A stretch of 64,000 nucleotides of DNA from positions 46,243,665 through 46,307,664 of the forward strand of contig NC_065570.1 of the NCBI RefSeq assembly GCF_937616625.2, read 5' to 3'. Below are positions 36,555-48,603 of the stretch, in pieces (within the stretch, counting starts at the first letter, position 1; each line of letters starts with the position of its first letter). The notes under the pieces are model-generated. The model saw nothing but the letters and a program-made list of their open reading frames with translations, searched no databases and had not been told where the DNA came from. A program made the position numbers and the translations under genes. The DNA is from Mercurialis annua (taxonomy: Eukaryota > Streptophyta > Magnoliopsida > Malpighiales > Euphorbiaceae).

Positions 36555-36873
36555 GAACTATTCATGGAATGAATAAAATGGCTATTTGAACTAATGGCTC
36601 ACCAACGTGGTACAAAGAATGGCCCATTGCATGAACTATTCATGCAATACTTAACAATGCTTTTCTTTTTTTTTTTTTCTGTTCTTTTTTTTTTCTATTA
36701 AAATTTAATAATACACACTAAACACGAATCGGACCACGATCGAATTAACGAGCGACTAAAATAAAATTAAATAAAAATATACAATAATAATAATAAATTA
36801 GTTAAAGCTTGACGAAATGCAAAAATTATAATTTTTTTTAAAAATATATAATTTAAAAATACGGGATATTACA
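36532..36873 (-). repeat. Truncated and rearranged LTR C
   Basis: 36569-36873 equals the first roughly 305 bp of the LTR on the minus strand (as in 33302-33624). 36532-36568 is a second copy of 'gtggtacaaagaatggccc...ttcatg'. The rest of the LTR, the primer site and gag are missing. The outer end carries the GTTAC duplication. Confidence 0.9.
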
Positions 36874-38565
36874 GTTACTTAGAATTGAAGTTATTGAGTT
36901 CCGCTTTTAAAATGGATTATTATTTTGCTAATTTATTTTATAAATATAAACTTGGGTTTATATTTGATAATTGTTTTGAGTCGGGTTAGACTTGGGTCAC
37001 CCGACCAGCGAGGTTAGCTTGGTAGTTATTGGTAACTCGGCTAACCCACTATTTGGAAATTATTTATTATTTAAAGTTATTAAATAATATTTATAAATCG
37101 GATTTTTAAGCGAGAACTCAATAGACTTGTATTAATTGGGCTTTATTACCTATTGGGCATATTTGTGTGTGCTTTGGATTGTTTATTTCCGACATGTTAT
37201 TTGTGCTAGTCCTATGTGGTGTCTAGTACTCTCTAGAGTTAGGGGCTGTTTTTAATAATTATTTTATTTGTCTAGACCCGTCTACTGTTCGTGCTTCAGA
37301 GGCGAACCAGGATTAGTTGCTTGCCGGTTTTCACGTGGATTAGCAAGCAGTGAGTTTATATTTACTATTTACCGCTTTATTAAGTAAATTGTTATTTTAA
37401 TATTAAATATATATACTGTACGTATATTTTGAACTGTTTTTATATTATGGCTCTTAGTTGGAACATGCTACCTAATGGGCATCATTAGGACTGCGTGCGC
37501 ACCGGTATTGATCTGGGTAAGGTATATATGGAAATGTGGTAACTCGGTGTGAGCATAGCTCTCGGGACCAGGTAGAGTAACTCGGTGTAGCTCAGCTCTC
37601 GGGACTCTGGTATAAGTGTGGTCAGTGGTAACTCGGTGTAGCTCAGCTCTCGGGACCAGACCTATTGGATTATTATTATTATTTAGAATTGTGGATTAGG
37701 GTTCCAACTATTATCTGTAATATCGTTATTAAATGTTTTAAACGTTTTAAAGGTTTTCCACTTAATAAATGTAAATAGTGGTATGAACTCATCTCAGTAT
37801 ATCTGACCCCGTTGTTTTCCCAATTTTTCCCAGGGTTATGATCTGAGAGAGTCTGGTGATCTCCGCATTTACTTTTCCTTGGAGGTTCCATTTATTTTGA
37901 TAAACTGTCAAACTATTTTATTCTTAGACCGCAGTAGTTGACTAGACGTCTTTATTATTATTACAGTTGTTTGTCGGATTGATCTGACTAGTTATATTGC
38001 TCTGGCATGTTATGTAGTTATTTCGGATTATTTATGTTATGCCTATTTTTAGACTCAGAATTGGATAAGCATGTTATATTATCTGTTGAATATTATATCT
38101 GCTAGATTTAGGCTGAAGTCTCGGTTGCCCCCGAGCATTGGTTTTCTGCAGGTTTATGTGTTTATGTGTTAAATGAAAGGCTAGCTACGGGTTTCGGTAC
38201 TACATTACCCATACCCTAGCGCCGGTCGCGATTCATGAAAATGGGTCGTGACAACTAACTATAATACCGTTTGTCATAAGTTTCTTTTAATAAATAAGCT
38301 TCCATATTTGCCAAATTACGACTCTTAAATAGGAGCTGTTCTCTTCCAAAATTCAATCAATCTCCATGTCGCAAGATTCTCTCAAAATCAAACTTACAGT
38401 TTCCTTTCATAATCAGTAATTCAGAGACGATTCCAACAAAATCAAACGCAGTACATTCCCTCAAAGAAGATTCGATCAAGAACAGAACATTCATCTGTCA
38501 AATTTGAACAAAAAACAGGTCAATCAATACGCATTCAAGACAAAAATCGAGGAATCACATCTGAT

Positions 38566-41500
38566 ATGAGTTTACTAAGTGATTCAGGTTAGTCTCTGAT
38601 CAATCGCGACTCGAATTCAACTAATCTTTTATCAATTTTGAAATTGATCAATCGCGACTCGAATTCAACTAATCTTTTATCAATTTTGAAATTGATCAAT
38701 CGCGACTCGAATTCAACTGTTATCTCTGATATATCGCATAAATAGGTTTCTGTTTTCAAATTTAAATTGAATGATTTAAAAACTGGATACATTGAAAATT
38801 TTTTTGCAGTTCTTAATTGATAATTCATTCAATTTTGTGATAGTTACTGATTTTTGAATTTACTAAATCTGTTATAGTAATTTTAATGATTATTAATATG
38901 TTATAGTTTACTAAATGGTAAATAAGCTTATACTAATAGTATGAATGAATATTCATTCAATTTTGTGATAGTTACTGATTTTTTTGAATTTACTAAATCT
39001 GTTATAGTAGTTTAAATGATTATTAATATGTTATAGTTTACTAAATTGTAAATAAGCTTATACTAATAGTATGAATGAATATTCATTCAATTTTGTGATA
39101 GTTAGTGTATTTTTAGTTTGATAAAGCTGTATTGTAGTTTTAATGTTTAATGATGTGTTATAGTTTACTAAATAGTAAATAAGACTCTACTAATAGATTG
39201 AATGAATATTCATTCAATTTTGTGATAGTTAGTGTACTTTTAGTTTGATAAAGATGTTATAGTAGTTTTAATGTTTAATAATGAGTTATAGTTTACTAAA
39301 TGGTTAATAAGCCTCTACTAATAGTTTGAATGAATATTCATTCAATTTTGTGATAGTTAGTGTATTATTACTGAATGGTTAATAAGCTGTTATATTAGTT
39401 TTAATGATTATTTTGTTTATAGTTTACTAATGGTTTAATAAGTGTTACTAATGTTAAATCATTAAAATGCAGCAAAAGGAACACTGAAGGCTCTTGTGCA
39501 CTATAATGGAGTATGGAATGAGCATTTCAATTACTCCAACTATAAGATGAAAGGAATACTGATAAGGGAAGACACGACCTTTGAAGAAATTAAGGAATTG
39601 ATAGCATGTATACTAGAGGTAAACAGTTGGGAAACCAAAATGGAAATCAGATTTCAGTTAGAAAGCAACTACCAAACTTTAGAAATTGAAGATAATGTCA
39701 GCCTTCAATTCTACATTGAAATGAAAAAAGATGAACCGCGAGTAACCAGTTTTCCATTATGTGTTACAACAAGAAAATTTGAAGATCAACCACAAATACT
39801 GAATGTCAGCAGCGAAGATCAAACACAAATACTGAATGTCAGCAGCGAACCTTCTATTGGAATGATTGAAGAGCAATTTGTGGATACATCATCTACTAGT
39901 AACACAACATTCGATATTGTAAAATATGCAGAAATTTTATACAAACAAACAAGAAAAGAAGATGAGGAAGCTGACAGTAAACCACAAGAAATCAACATCG
40001 TCACTAATCCAAAAATATCAGAAATCTATGTCGGACAGATCTTCAAAGACAAAGAAATCATGAAGACAAGTTTTTGTTTCTACACAATTGCTAACCAATT
40101 CCAGTATAAAGTCAGTAAGTCTTGCAAGAGAGAATATATAGTCATTTGCATTGATGAAAATTGCAGGTGGACAGTGAGAGCTTCAAGAGATGGGAAGACA
40201 AATATGTTTGTGATTAGAAGAATGATCAACATCCACACATGCCCACCAAATATAAGAATGGACGACAAACGGCAAGCAACAGCTTCTATAATAGGGGAAC
40301 ATATAAAAATGAAGTTCTTGGATATAAAAACCATCTATACTCCAGCTGATATTATTGCAGATATTCAGAGAGATTTTGGGATTATTTTGAGTTACAATAG
40401 GGCATGGAGGTCAAAAGTAAAGGCACTAAATCAGATTAGAGGTACTCCGCGCGACTCGTATTCCATTTTGCCTGGATATTTGCACATGCTTCTACAAACT
40501 AATCCAGGGTCTGTTGTAGATCTTCATACAACTGATGAGAACAATTTTGAATATATGTTTATGGCTCTAGATGCTTCTATTAAAGGTTGGAAGTACTGTA
40601 GACCAATAGTTGTAGTAGATGGTACATTTTTGAAGTCGAACTACGGTGGAACATTAATAACAGCAAGTACACAAGACGGGAATGGTAAGATTTTCCCCCT
40701 TGCTTTTGCTATTGTTGATTCTGAAAACGATGATTCCTGGGAATATTTTTTTGTAAAATTGAAAGAAGCATTTGGTGGAAGAAGTGGGCTGTGTATTGTT
40801 TCAGATAGGCATCTGAGTATATCCAATGGGGTCAAAAAAGTTTTTCCTGAAGCAAGTCATGCAATATGTATGTACCATTTGCTAAGTAACATCAAATCAA
40901 AGTTCAAACACGATCCGGATACATTGAGAGACTGTTTCTATGGAGCTGCAAGATCATACACAACTAAGGGATTTGAATACTACATGAAAGAACTCGATGC
41001 CATTAATGCAGGAATTAAAAAGTACCTAACAGATATTGGGTTCGACAAGTGGGCAAGAGCATACTGCAAAGCTAATAGGTATGACTACAAATTCTGATAT
41101 TAGTTACCTGATAGTTCTTTATAAATTTGATATGACTATGGAATAACTAGTTTACTGACAATTTGCTTGATATTTACTGAGAGTTTTTTATGTGTATTAC
41201 AAGAAGTTTGATCATATTTTACAATAATTAATTTGCAAAAATTAGGTACACAACAATGACATCGAATATAGCCGAGTCTTTAAATGCAGCAATCAAGGCA
41301 GCTAGGGAATTACCAATAACAACACTTCTTGAAAGTTTAAGGCGTTTGATGCAAGAATGGACTTACTCTAACAGAAATATTGCAATTTCTACATTTACTA
41401 AGCTGACAAACAAAGCAGAAGATGAACTCAGAAATCACTATGCATCATCGTTAAGAATGAAGGTAAATTTTCAACTATAGTAAATTATATATTCAACTAT

Positions 41501-42002
41501 ACCATGTTTTCTAAACGTTATCTAACAGTTGTCTGATGGTCAGTTAACTGTGTAATATGTTTTTTCACAATAGGCTTCAACATCTGTTAGAGGTTTGCAT
41601 AGTGTGGAACATGGTGATAAAACCTTTATAGTCAAACTTAATGAAAGAACATGCACATGCTGCAGATTTCAATTGGATGAAATGCCATGTCCACATGCTG
41701 TTGCTATACTAAACAAACTTCACCAAGAACCATATCAATACTGCTCAAACTTTTTCAGTAAAGAAAATATGCTTGCCACATATGAAGGAATTGTCTATCC
41801 AATGCCTAGCCAAAATAATTGGGATTTACCAGCCAATGTTGAAAGTATGGAAGTTCTTCCACCAATAGGAAAAATTCCAGCGGGAAGACCAAAGAAAAGA
41901 AGAATACCGGGACCAACTGAAACAAAGAAGAAAAATCAGTGTGGAAGATGTAAAGAAAAAGGACATAACAAGAAGACATGTAGAAATATACCAAAATCAT
42001 AA
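38566..42002 (+). CDS. MULE (MuDR-type) transposase, four exons
   Basis: Proposed exons are 38566-38587, 39473-41078, 41246-41462 and 41574-42002 (2274 nt, 757 residues), with GT-AG introns of 885, 167 and 111 bp and matching phases. The 22-nt first exon is inferred from an ATG, a 'cag|gttagt' donor and phase, so it is the least certain. Approximate order: N-terminal PB1-like region (residues 10-100), MuDR DNA-binding zinc domain with CRREY...C...C...HTC (about 190-270), MULE transposase core with Asp in VVVDGTFLKSNYGG (about 390) and VSDRH (about 452), SWIM zinc finger CTCCRFQL..MPCPHA (about 640-655) and a C-terminal zinc knuckle CGRCKEKGHNKKTC. No stop or frameshift is seen, so the protein is probably functional and would move this MULE and relatives. 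Confidence 0.88.
38598..38717 (+). repeat. 48-bp tandem repeat in transposase intron 1
   Basis: The unit beginning 'gatcaatcgcgactcgaatt' starts at 38598, 38646 and 38694, giving two and a half copies. It lies ten bases after the proposed first donor site. Confidence 0.9.
38817..39440 (+). repeat. About 120-bp degenerate tandem repeat in transposase intron 1
   Basis: Roughly five copies of a unit containing 'attcattcaattttgtgata', 'gttatagtttactaaat' and 'aataagc..tactaatag'. GTTTACTA occurs at 38906, 39036, 39163, 39291 and 39422, about once per unit. It is non-coding. Confidence 0.85.
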
Positions 42003-43021
42003 AATTTAGTTTTCAAATAGATTTCTTATATACATTGATTAGTTGATTTGTAATTCATTGAATTTTGGCTCAATTAAAGGATTTCTTCTTCTTTTTTGTG
42101 ATTTTTTCTTATAATTCTAACCACTGTGTTACCATACAAATTAAAGGATTACCAACTAGTTACCACTATGTTACCATACAGTTACCAAATATTTATCAAA
42201 AATTATTATCATTTCTGTTCAATAATTATAAAAAATATTTTTTCAAATTGTTACTACATGTTCAGGAAGTGGTAAATAAACAAATTGCTACAAGATTACT
42301 AAAGTGTACGTACATGTTTTATAAATGTAAAAAAGATAAATTACTAGTGGTTTCCTAATAGGTTTCTTAATATTTGTTATAAAGTTTTATTAAAAATGTA
42401 TTTATAATTCATTCGATTTTCCTTTTATTAATGAATATCTTCCACTCTTGCTATCAACTTTTTTAATTTCATATTTGTAATGATTTAGTCTGAAAAAATT
42501 ATTTATTCAATGGCTATAACAGTTTACTAACTATCAACCAGTAGTTTACTATTAATTTAACAAATTTATTTTTTATAATTTAAAATAATTTAAAATATTT
42601 TTAATCTCATTTAAATCTATCAACTTTTTTACTATATTTAATTTAATATTTATAATGATATAATCTTAAAAAATTATTTATTCAATAGCTGTAATAGATT
42701 ACTAACTATAAAGCATTAGCTTACTATTAATTTACTAAAACAATATCAAAAGTATATAACTATATTAGTTAGTTAATACCTATAAAATTATAACAGATAT
42801 TATAAGTTTACTAACTAGTAACCAAAACATTACTAATAGTATAGACTAAAAATATAAGTCAATTATCATTTACTAACACTAAAACAGTAACCATTCAACA
42901 TTCATAGGTTTAGAAACCTATATACAAAACAAAGTCATAACAAAATAAAAAACAAATATTGTTCAGATCTTTTTCAGATAACAAAATAAAAAACTTAAAG
43001 TACTAGGATAAAATGAAGAGT
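42003..43021. other. Tail-to-tail spacer between transposase and Ulp1 genes, motif-rich
   Basis: No gene. It contains GTTTACTA at 42532, 42544 and 42806 and many related forms (gattactaact, ttaccatacagttacc). It presumably holds the 3' untranslated regions of both convergent genes. Confidence 0.7.
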
Positions 43022-46000
43022 TCAAATCTTGTTCTTCCCCTTTCTCTTTGGATTTGGGACCTCCTTTTCAACCTCCTCATCACTAACAATATTGCTCTCT
43101 ATCTTCATATTGCCATAGCGGAACAGCAGAAATGCAACACGCTCACGATAATTCTCAATATTGAAATCACAAGGTATTTCTTTGCGCAGACACAAACACT
43201 CCGCAAAAGCAAGCAAAAACGCACCACAATCACTGAATAAAAGACATAAAATTGAATTATTCATCAAAACTGCATAATTTAGAAATAATAAATTTGAAAA
43301 CCTACCTTTCCTTTTGAGTTGGAAGATCCTCCACAACTTCAATATGGAAAGCTTCATTTGAATTCTTATTCTAATAAGGCTGAGAATTCAGATCAATGTC
43401 ACTGCGCAAATCATAAAAATTCATCTGAGCTAAAAAAAGTGGAATTAGAACAGAATATTTTGTGGCTGCTTCAACTGCAGACTTCCTCGCCACATTTGAA
43501 TTCATAGAATTATACACATATATGCATCTTTCTTTGAAGACCAAACGCCCCAAAATCCAGTGCTTCTGCTTCTTCATGTTCATAGGAAACAACACCTCAT
43601 CTACATTCTTCCAATGCGTATTGCAAAGCATATTGTATCCACAAATATACTTTGCAATAAGACTAGGTTCAGAAACTGAAGTAGATTCAGACTTCTTCCT
43701 CTTCAAGTATGCCACATAATATGAAGTCATTCTATCATCGAAGAGGCAATCAGTTGTCGTAATTCGCAAATCATTAACAGGTCTATACTTGGCTCTTTTA
43801 CGAATGTAGTACATAACGATGTTGATATGCTGTAAGAAAAGTAAAATTAGAATTAAATATAAAAATTAGTAAATAATTAGTAAACAATTAGTAAACAATT
43901 AGTTCATAACAGCAATGGTAAAAAAAGAAATACTTACACCACTCTGTAAGAAAGCACCCGAGTAATTAAGCGAATGAAACCAAATTTTATTATCCACATG
44001 TTCCACGCCATAATTGAATGGAGGTTCGATAGTGTCGAAACCTTTTTCATAAGAACTTCCCCTACAAAAATAAAAACAGATAGAAGGTGAAAAAAAATTT
44101 CAACAAGTTATTAAAACTCAGCAACTTCTTCTATCAAAAATTGGTAAAAATAACATAGCACACTTAAAGACTTACTCAAATTTAGCGTCAACCCAATTAT
44201 TAAACTCCATCTGTCCCGCATAACAAGTATCTCTGATAACATCATAATCAAGAGGATCCAATCCCTTCTTAAGAATCACATCCTGCTTAGCCTTAATAAA
44301 TGATAGAGGCACCACATCCGCAACTTTCAATTTAGAGGCAATCTTTGCAATTTGCTATAGTTAAGAAGAAAAAGAGAATGCAATGATTAAATGAAAGTTA
44401 GTATTAATAAAATAACTATGGTAATGAATAGTAAACAGTTAGAAAACATTTAAAAAAATATAAATTGTGATAATGAATAGTAAACCACTAGTAAACACTT
44501 AGAAAATAAAAAGTAAAACAAAAACATAAAAATATAAAAAAAGTACTACCTCAGATGGACTGCCTCGATATACAGCAATTTCTTTCAGAGATGCCTTCTT
44601 TATCTATATAAAAAGCATAAAAAAATTTATTAATAAAGTATTAATATGCGAATAATAAAAAAAACAAAAATTAAAAAAACAGCAACCTAAAAAATATACC
44701 TCGGAACGATTATCCTCAGATTCTAGTTTTTCAACAAGACCAGCAGCTTCCTTTTTCAAAAGGGCATGAGTAGCTTCCTTTTCAATCTTATCGACCATAT
44801 CAGACAGTAACGACTCATCATATCCTAAATCCTCGTCAACGCCATGGTCCAACTTCTTATCAGCAGCTTCTTTCTCAGCAAGCTCACGGCCCAACTTCTT
44901 ATCAACAGCTTCTTTCTCAGCAAGCTCTGCAGCTTTCGTAATGGCATTAAGTTCGCTAGAATTGAAAGTAGAGCAGGTTTCTGCCCCTAGGGTACTTTGA
45001 CTACTTAATTCATCAAACTTAAAACTTGGACCGCTATCAAAACAGAAACCCTGAAAAAAAAAAATTAATAACAATATAAAAAAAACAGCAGACAATTTAC
45101 TTAAAAAATTAGAAAGTAAAAGTACCTTTCCGCTATATTTCACAGCTCCGTCAACCTCTTTAAAAACTATATGACCCTCATCAGATTTTTTCTCGCCCCT
45201 ATCAACATCGCCCTGCTGCTCATGTCCACCATCATCAGCGACATTTCCATGACCTGCGACATTTCCATGACCTGAACCATCGTTCTTGTCATTATCTTCG
45301 TCTTCATCCGGTTTCTTACCATCTTCTTTAGTCTTACCTTCATCATTTTCATTATCATCGTCATTACCATCATTATTTTTATTGTCATCTTCAGAATCTT
45401 CATTTTCATTGTTGATGTTAACACCATCATAATTTGCATATTTCTCACCAGCCTGATTAAAAATACAAAATTGGTAAACCATTTGAAAACTACAAGTAAA
45501 CTATTGGTAAACTAAAATATAAAATTATAAAATTAAAAGTAGTAAAACGTTAGCAGACAGCTGGTAAACTAAAAGTAAACTGGTAATAAAAACCTCAGCA
45601 GGAGGAACAGCATAATCTTTTTCAAATTCCATTTTAAGAACAGCAGCTTCCTCAAGGGCACTAAGATCGATGGAATTTAATGTAGACGAAGTTGCTACAC
45701 CTACAGTACTTTGAGTGTTGCCTTCTTCAACATTGGAAGTTGAACCATGATGCAGTGAAAATACCTTAAAAAAATATAAACTTTATTAGTAAAAATATAG
45801 ATATTAGACCATTAACTTGAAAAATAAAAATATAAATAAAGATTACCTCGATTTTATCTTTTGTAACATTGTGACCCTCATCACATTTTTTTTCACCACT
45901 ACCAATAATATCATCATCATCCATCATATATTCATAATTAAACCTCTCACTCACAACGAAATCAGAAGCAAAATTACCAACACCATCGTCCTCTTCATCA

Positions 46001-48258
46001 TCATCATCATCATCACTTTCTTCTTTCTTATTATCTTTGACTTTGTTATTATCCTCCTCTTTCTCGTTGTCATCATTACGATGAAAATCATTGACACCAT
46101 TCTCATCATTACGATGAAAATCATTGACACCATTCTCATCATCTTCAACCTGCAAAACATTTCAATAAAAAACAAGTAAATACATAATTAAACTAAACAA
46201 ACAAGCATGGTTTACTAACTGTAAACAAAATAGTAACTAAGCGATTACCTCAATAGGTTGTCCACCAACAATATTTTTTATCAAATCTTTCAGTTCACCA
46301 AACTGAGTATTAATACCAGAGAACTGAGTCTCTACAAATATCTTGAAATTCTGAAACTCATGGTAGAACTTAGATTGATCCCAAAACAATTTATGAATTT
46401 TAGTTTTCATTGAAACCCCTTCACTCGCTTCTGGCTCATTTTCAACTTTACGCTTTCCTTTGACAAACAAACCTTTTAAATCCAGCGCTGACCTTTCCTC
46501 GTCAGTGGGATGTATATTGCTTAATTGCAACTGAATATAAATAATAAAACTGAGTCAGTTAACTTAATGGTTACTAAAAGTAAACCATCAGTGTACCATA
46601 AACATATTGGATAAATATATATTAAAGTAAAAGCTAGAAAAATATATTAAAATACCTGGTCAGCAGTTTGATCAAACAGATTTCGGAAGAAATACGAGCG
46701 TTCTTGGACCTCTAACACCTCCCACCGCAGTATACGAGGAATTTCATTTCCTGAACTAGAAGCAACTGCGCTTTCAATTGTAGGGCAACACTCAAAAAAC
46801 CAGGTTTGGAAAGCCAAAGGGAATCCATCATATCTAGAGGAACTAGGATGACCAGTTTTTGAACCTTTTCTCTTTAAAAAATCACAATTTTTCCAAGTAT
46901 TCAGTTTACTTTTCAAATACTCGATTGTAAAATGAAACAAATCCTTCCCCCAAGGATAATTTTCAAATTCCCCACTACAAACAAGATCAAAATGCTTATC
47001 ACGAACATTTGACTCATCTTTGTTGTTATATAAAAAAAGCTCAATAAAATATAAAACAGCCATTTGAAAAGCCTCTTCCTCGTTATTCCAACGCTTAGAA
47101 ACAAAGCTATCCTCCAAAAACTTTTTTGAAACTTTTCTTACATTTCCAAAACAGTTTTTTCTGAAGTCAGAAGACACAGTATTCTGAGACTTAAAATCAA
47201 CACTGCCATTGACTTTCAAACCGGTTATTAAAGCAAATTCGTCGATTGAAAACTTAAGTAACTTTCCTGACACCTTGATCCACAACTCATATTTAACAGG
47301 CTGTTTAACTTCTCTAAGTAGTAAACAGTGAACCAAATGCCCTTGAAGTTTGTACTCTTTCATGCGTAAAAAGTATCCAAAAACAGATTGTGAAAACCTT
47401 TCTAAAGTTTCAGGTTGTAAAAGATTTTTGATATTAGAAATGACAGAAAGACCAGCATTATGAAGAATCTTGTGGGGAAAATGCTCATCAGGCCTAATGA
47501 AATAGTCCCAATCCTGAAAAGTACAATTAAAAATGATAAATATATAAAGAGTAAAATATATAATTTAGCAAAAAGAAAAAACATCATTAGAAAATCTATA
47601 GAAAACCATATAAACATTACAATAAATATAAAGTAAAAACTAGATTCCCATTAACAGACATTAGGTAAACTATGATTAAAACTAAATTTGGACAAGAACA
47701 TTTGTAATAAAAATAATGAATGGAAAACAACCTCTTAACTAACACATAGTAAAACAAAAACAAACCTATATACAAAATATATGTATATTATTAAAAAATT
47801 AGAAAACAAAATTAACGACAGATAACCATTAGAAACTAATAAGATAATTATAACATAAATTAACAATGCTAAAAAAAGAGACGAGTAAATTAAACACATA
47901 AGCATTCAAAAACTGATTAAAAATTCGAAATCACAAAATATCAACATTAGTAACTAATAAATAACAAATGAAATGCAATTAATAAAAAAATATAACAAAC
48001 AAAATAATTAAAATACCTTAACATTTCTCATAGTTTTAGAACTCTCACCAACAGAGAAGTTAGATTTCATTTTTTTTTAACTTGCATCGGAACTTCCTGG
48101 AAATCGTCGTCATCATCGTCATGATCATCTGAAACTCTCATTTCAGTAGTTGCATTCTCCACAAAATCAATCTTCCGTTTCATCGCTGGATTCTTTCGTT
48201 TAGGAATTTTAGAGGGAGATTTAGGATTTTTTTTAGAAACTGAGCGTGTAGTAACCAT
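43022..48258 (-). pseudogene. DUF1985/Ulp1-like (peptidase C48) gene carried by the MULE, 12 exons
   Basis: Exons on the minus strand: 48258-48017, 47513-46656, 46530-46249, 46149-45847, 45764-45594, 45452-45126, 45050-44687, 44605-44550, 44354-44176, 44061-43938, 43829-43306 and 43232-43022, all with GT-AG borders and matching phases from exon 2 on. Exon 1 gives a basic, NLS-like start, then an A9 run that breaks the frame; an internal ATG at 48070 restores it. Exons 2-3 encode DUF1985. Exons 4-7 are an acidic, coiled-coil linker with internal repeats. Exons 9-12 are an Ulp1 cysteine-protease domain with HW (near 43560) and SDCGAF carrying the presumed nucleophile (near 43228). The expected VYDS reads VYNS, and a TAG at 43371-43373 precedes the Cys exon. 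SUMO-protease activity is therefore doubtful. DUF1985-Ulp1 genes are typical passengers of plant MULEs. Confidence 0.85.
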
Positions 48259-48603
48259 TTTTGAGAGAACGAGTATGAAATTAAAAAACTGAACACGAAC
48301 AACACTAAGTAATCGTGGATAAGCAGTTAAGTAAACAAAATTCAAAAACGAAATGGAACGGTTAACAGAGAAAACGAAGGAAATTCAAACATGCAATGAC
48401 AGACACAACACCTAGATTAAAGAGAAAGGATTAATAGCTCTGAGATAATTAAAATGTGTTTAACGGTAAAAAAGGGAACAAAAAAGTACCGGTTTGCAAT
48501 AAAAAGGAAGCAGATTGTAAAAAAGATGAAGGCTGGGCCGCGTAGTGCTGATGAGATTATTTAGGGCTTTTGACGTGCTGGGCCTAATTTCCACTTTTTC
48601 TTA

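Larger units (their letters stand above)
22510..36873 (-). mobile_element. Level 4: compound Tekay chromovirus, LTR-internal-LTR-partial internal-LTR
   Basis: The whole 14,364 bp are bordered by one 5-bp duplication, GTTAC (22505-22509 and 36874-36878). In the minus direction the order is: truncated LTR C (36873-36569), scrambled LTR/pol pieces, pol from mid-RT onward, LTR B (33624-30759), a full internal region with primer site, gag-pol and polypurine tract, and LTR A (25370-22510). The unit from LTR B to LTR A is a full-length element. The outer part looks like a second copy that shares LTR B and has lost most of its 5' half. Confidence 0.93.
21033..38253 (+). mobile_element. Level 3: solo chromovirus LTR (2852 bp net) inserted in the MULE
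   Basis: Starts TGTAATATCCCGTAAAATTTTA and ends ...GGGTCGTGACA. The target duplication ACTAA is at 21028-21032 and 38254-38258. The pieces are 21033-22509 and 36879-38253. The net 2852 bp agrees with the 2861- and 2866-bp LTRs of the inner element, which supports the reconstruction. The left part contains a palindrome cluster. The right part has the repeated block 'aactcggtgta(g)ctcagctctcgggac' (37540-37655). Confidence 0.92.
20964..48594 (+). mobile_element. Level 2: Ulp1-carrying Mutator-like element (about 10.4 kb net)
   Basis: Bounded by the 9-bp duplication TTTTTCTTA (20955-20963 and 48595-48603). The two tips share the 13-mer CTAAATAATCTCA exactly 30 bp inside each end (20994-21006 and, inverted, 48552-48564), and otherwise only weak similarity, so this is close to a 'non-TIR' MULE. 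It contains a transposase gene (38566-42002, plus) and an Ulp1/DUF1985 gene (43022-48258, minus) in tail-to-tail order. MULEs with captured Ulp1-like genes are known from Arabidopsis and other plants (Kaonashi-type elements). A solo LTR at 21033-38253 interrupts its left tip, leaving only 69 bp of MULE on that side. Confidence 0.85.

Noticed and set aside
36874..38253. Possible independent LTR downstream of the chromovirus
   Set aside because: It is the right half of the level-3 solo LTR. The GTTAC duplication and net length join it to 21033-22509.
43462..43719. Plus-strand frame within the Ulp1 region
   Set aside because: Antisense shadow of exon 11 of the Ulp1-like gene.
45817..46179. Frames opposite or shifted to the acidic linker (Ile/Met-rich)
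   Set aside because: They arise from the GAT/GAN repeat coding the Asp-rich linker of the Ulp1 gene.
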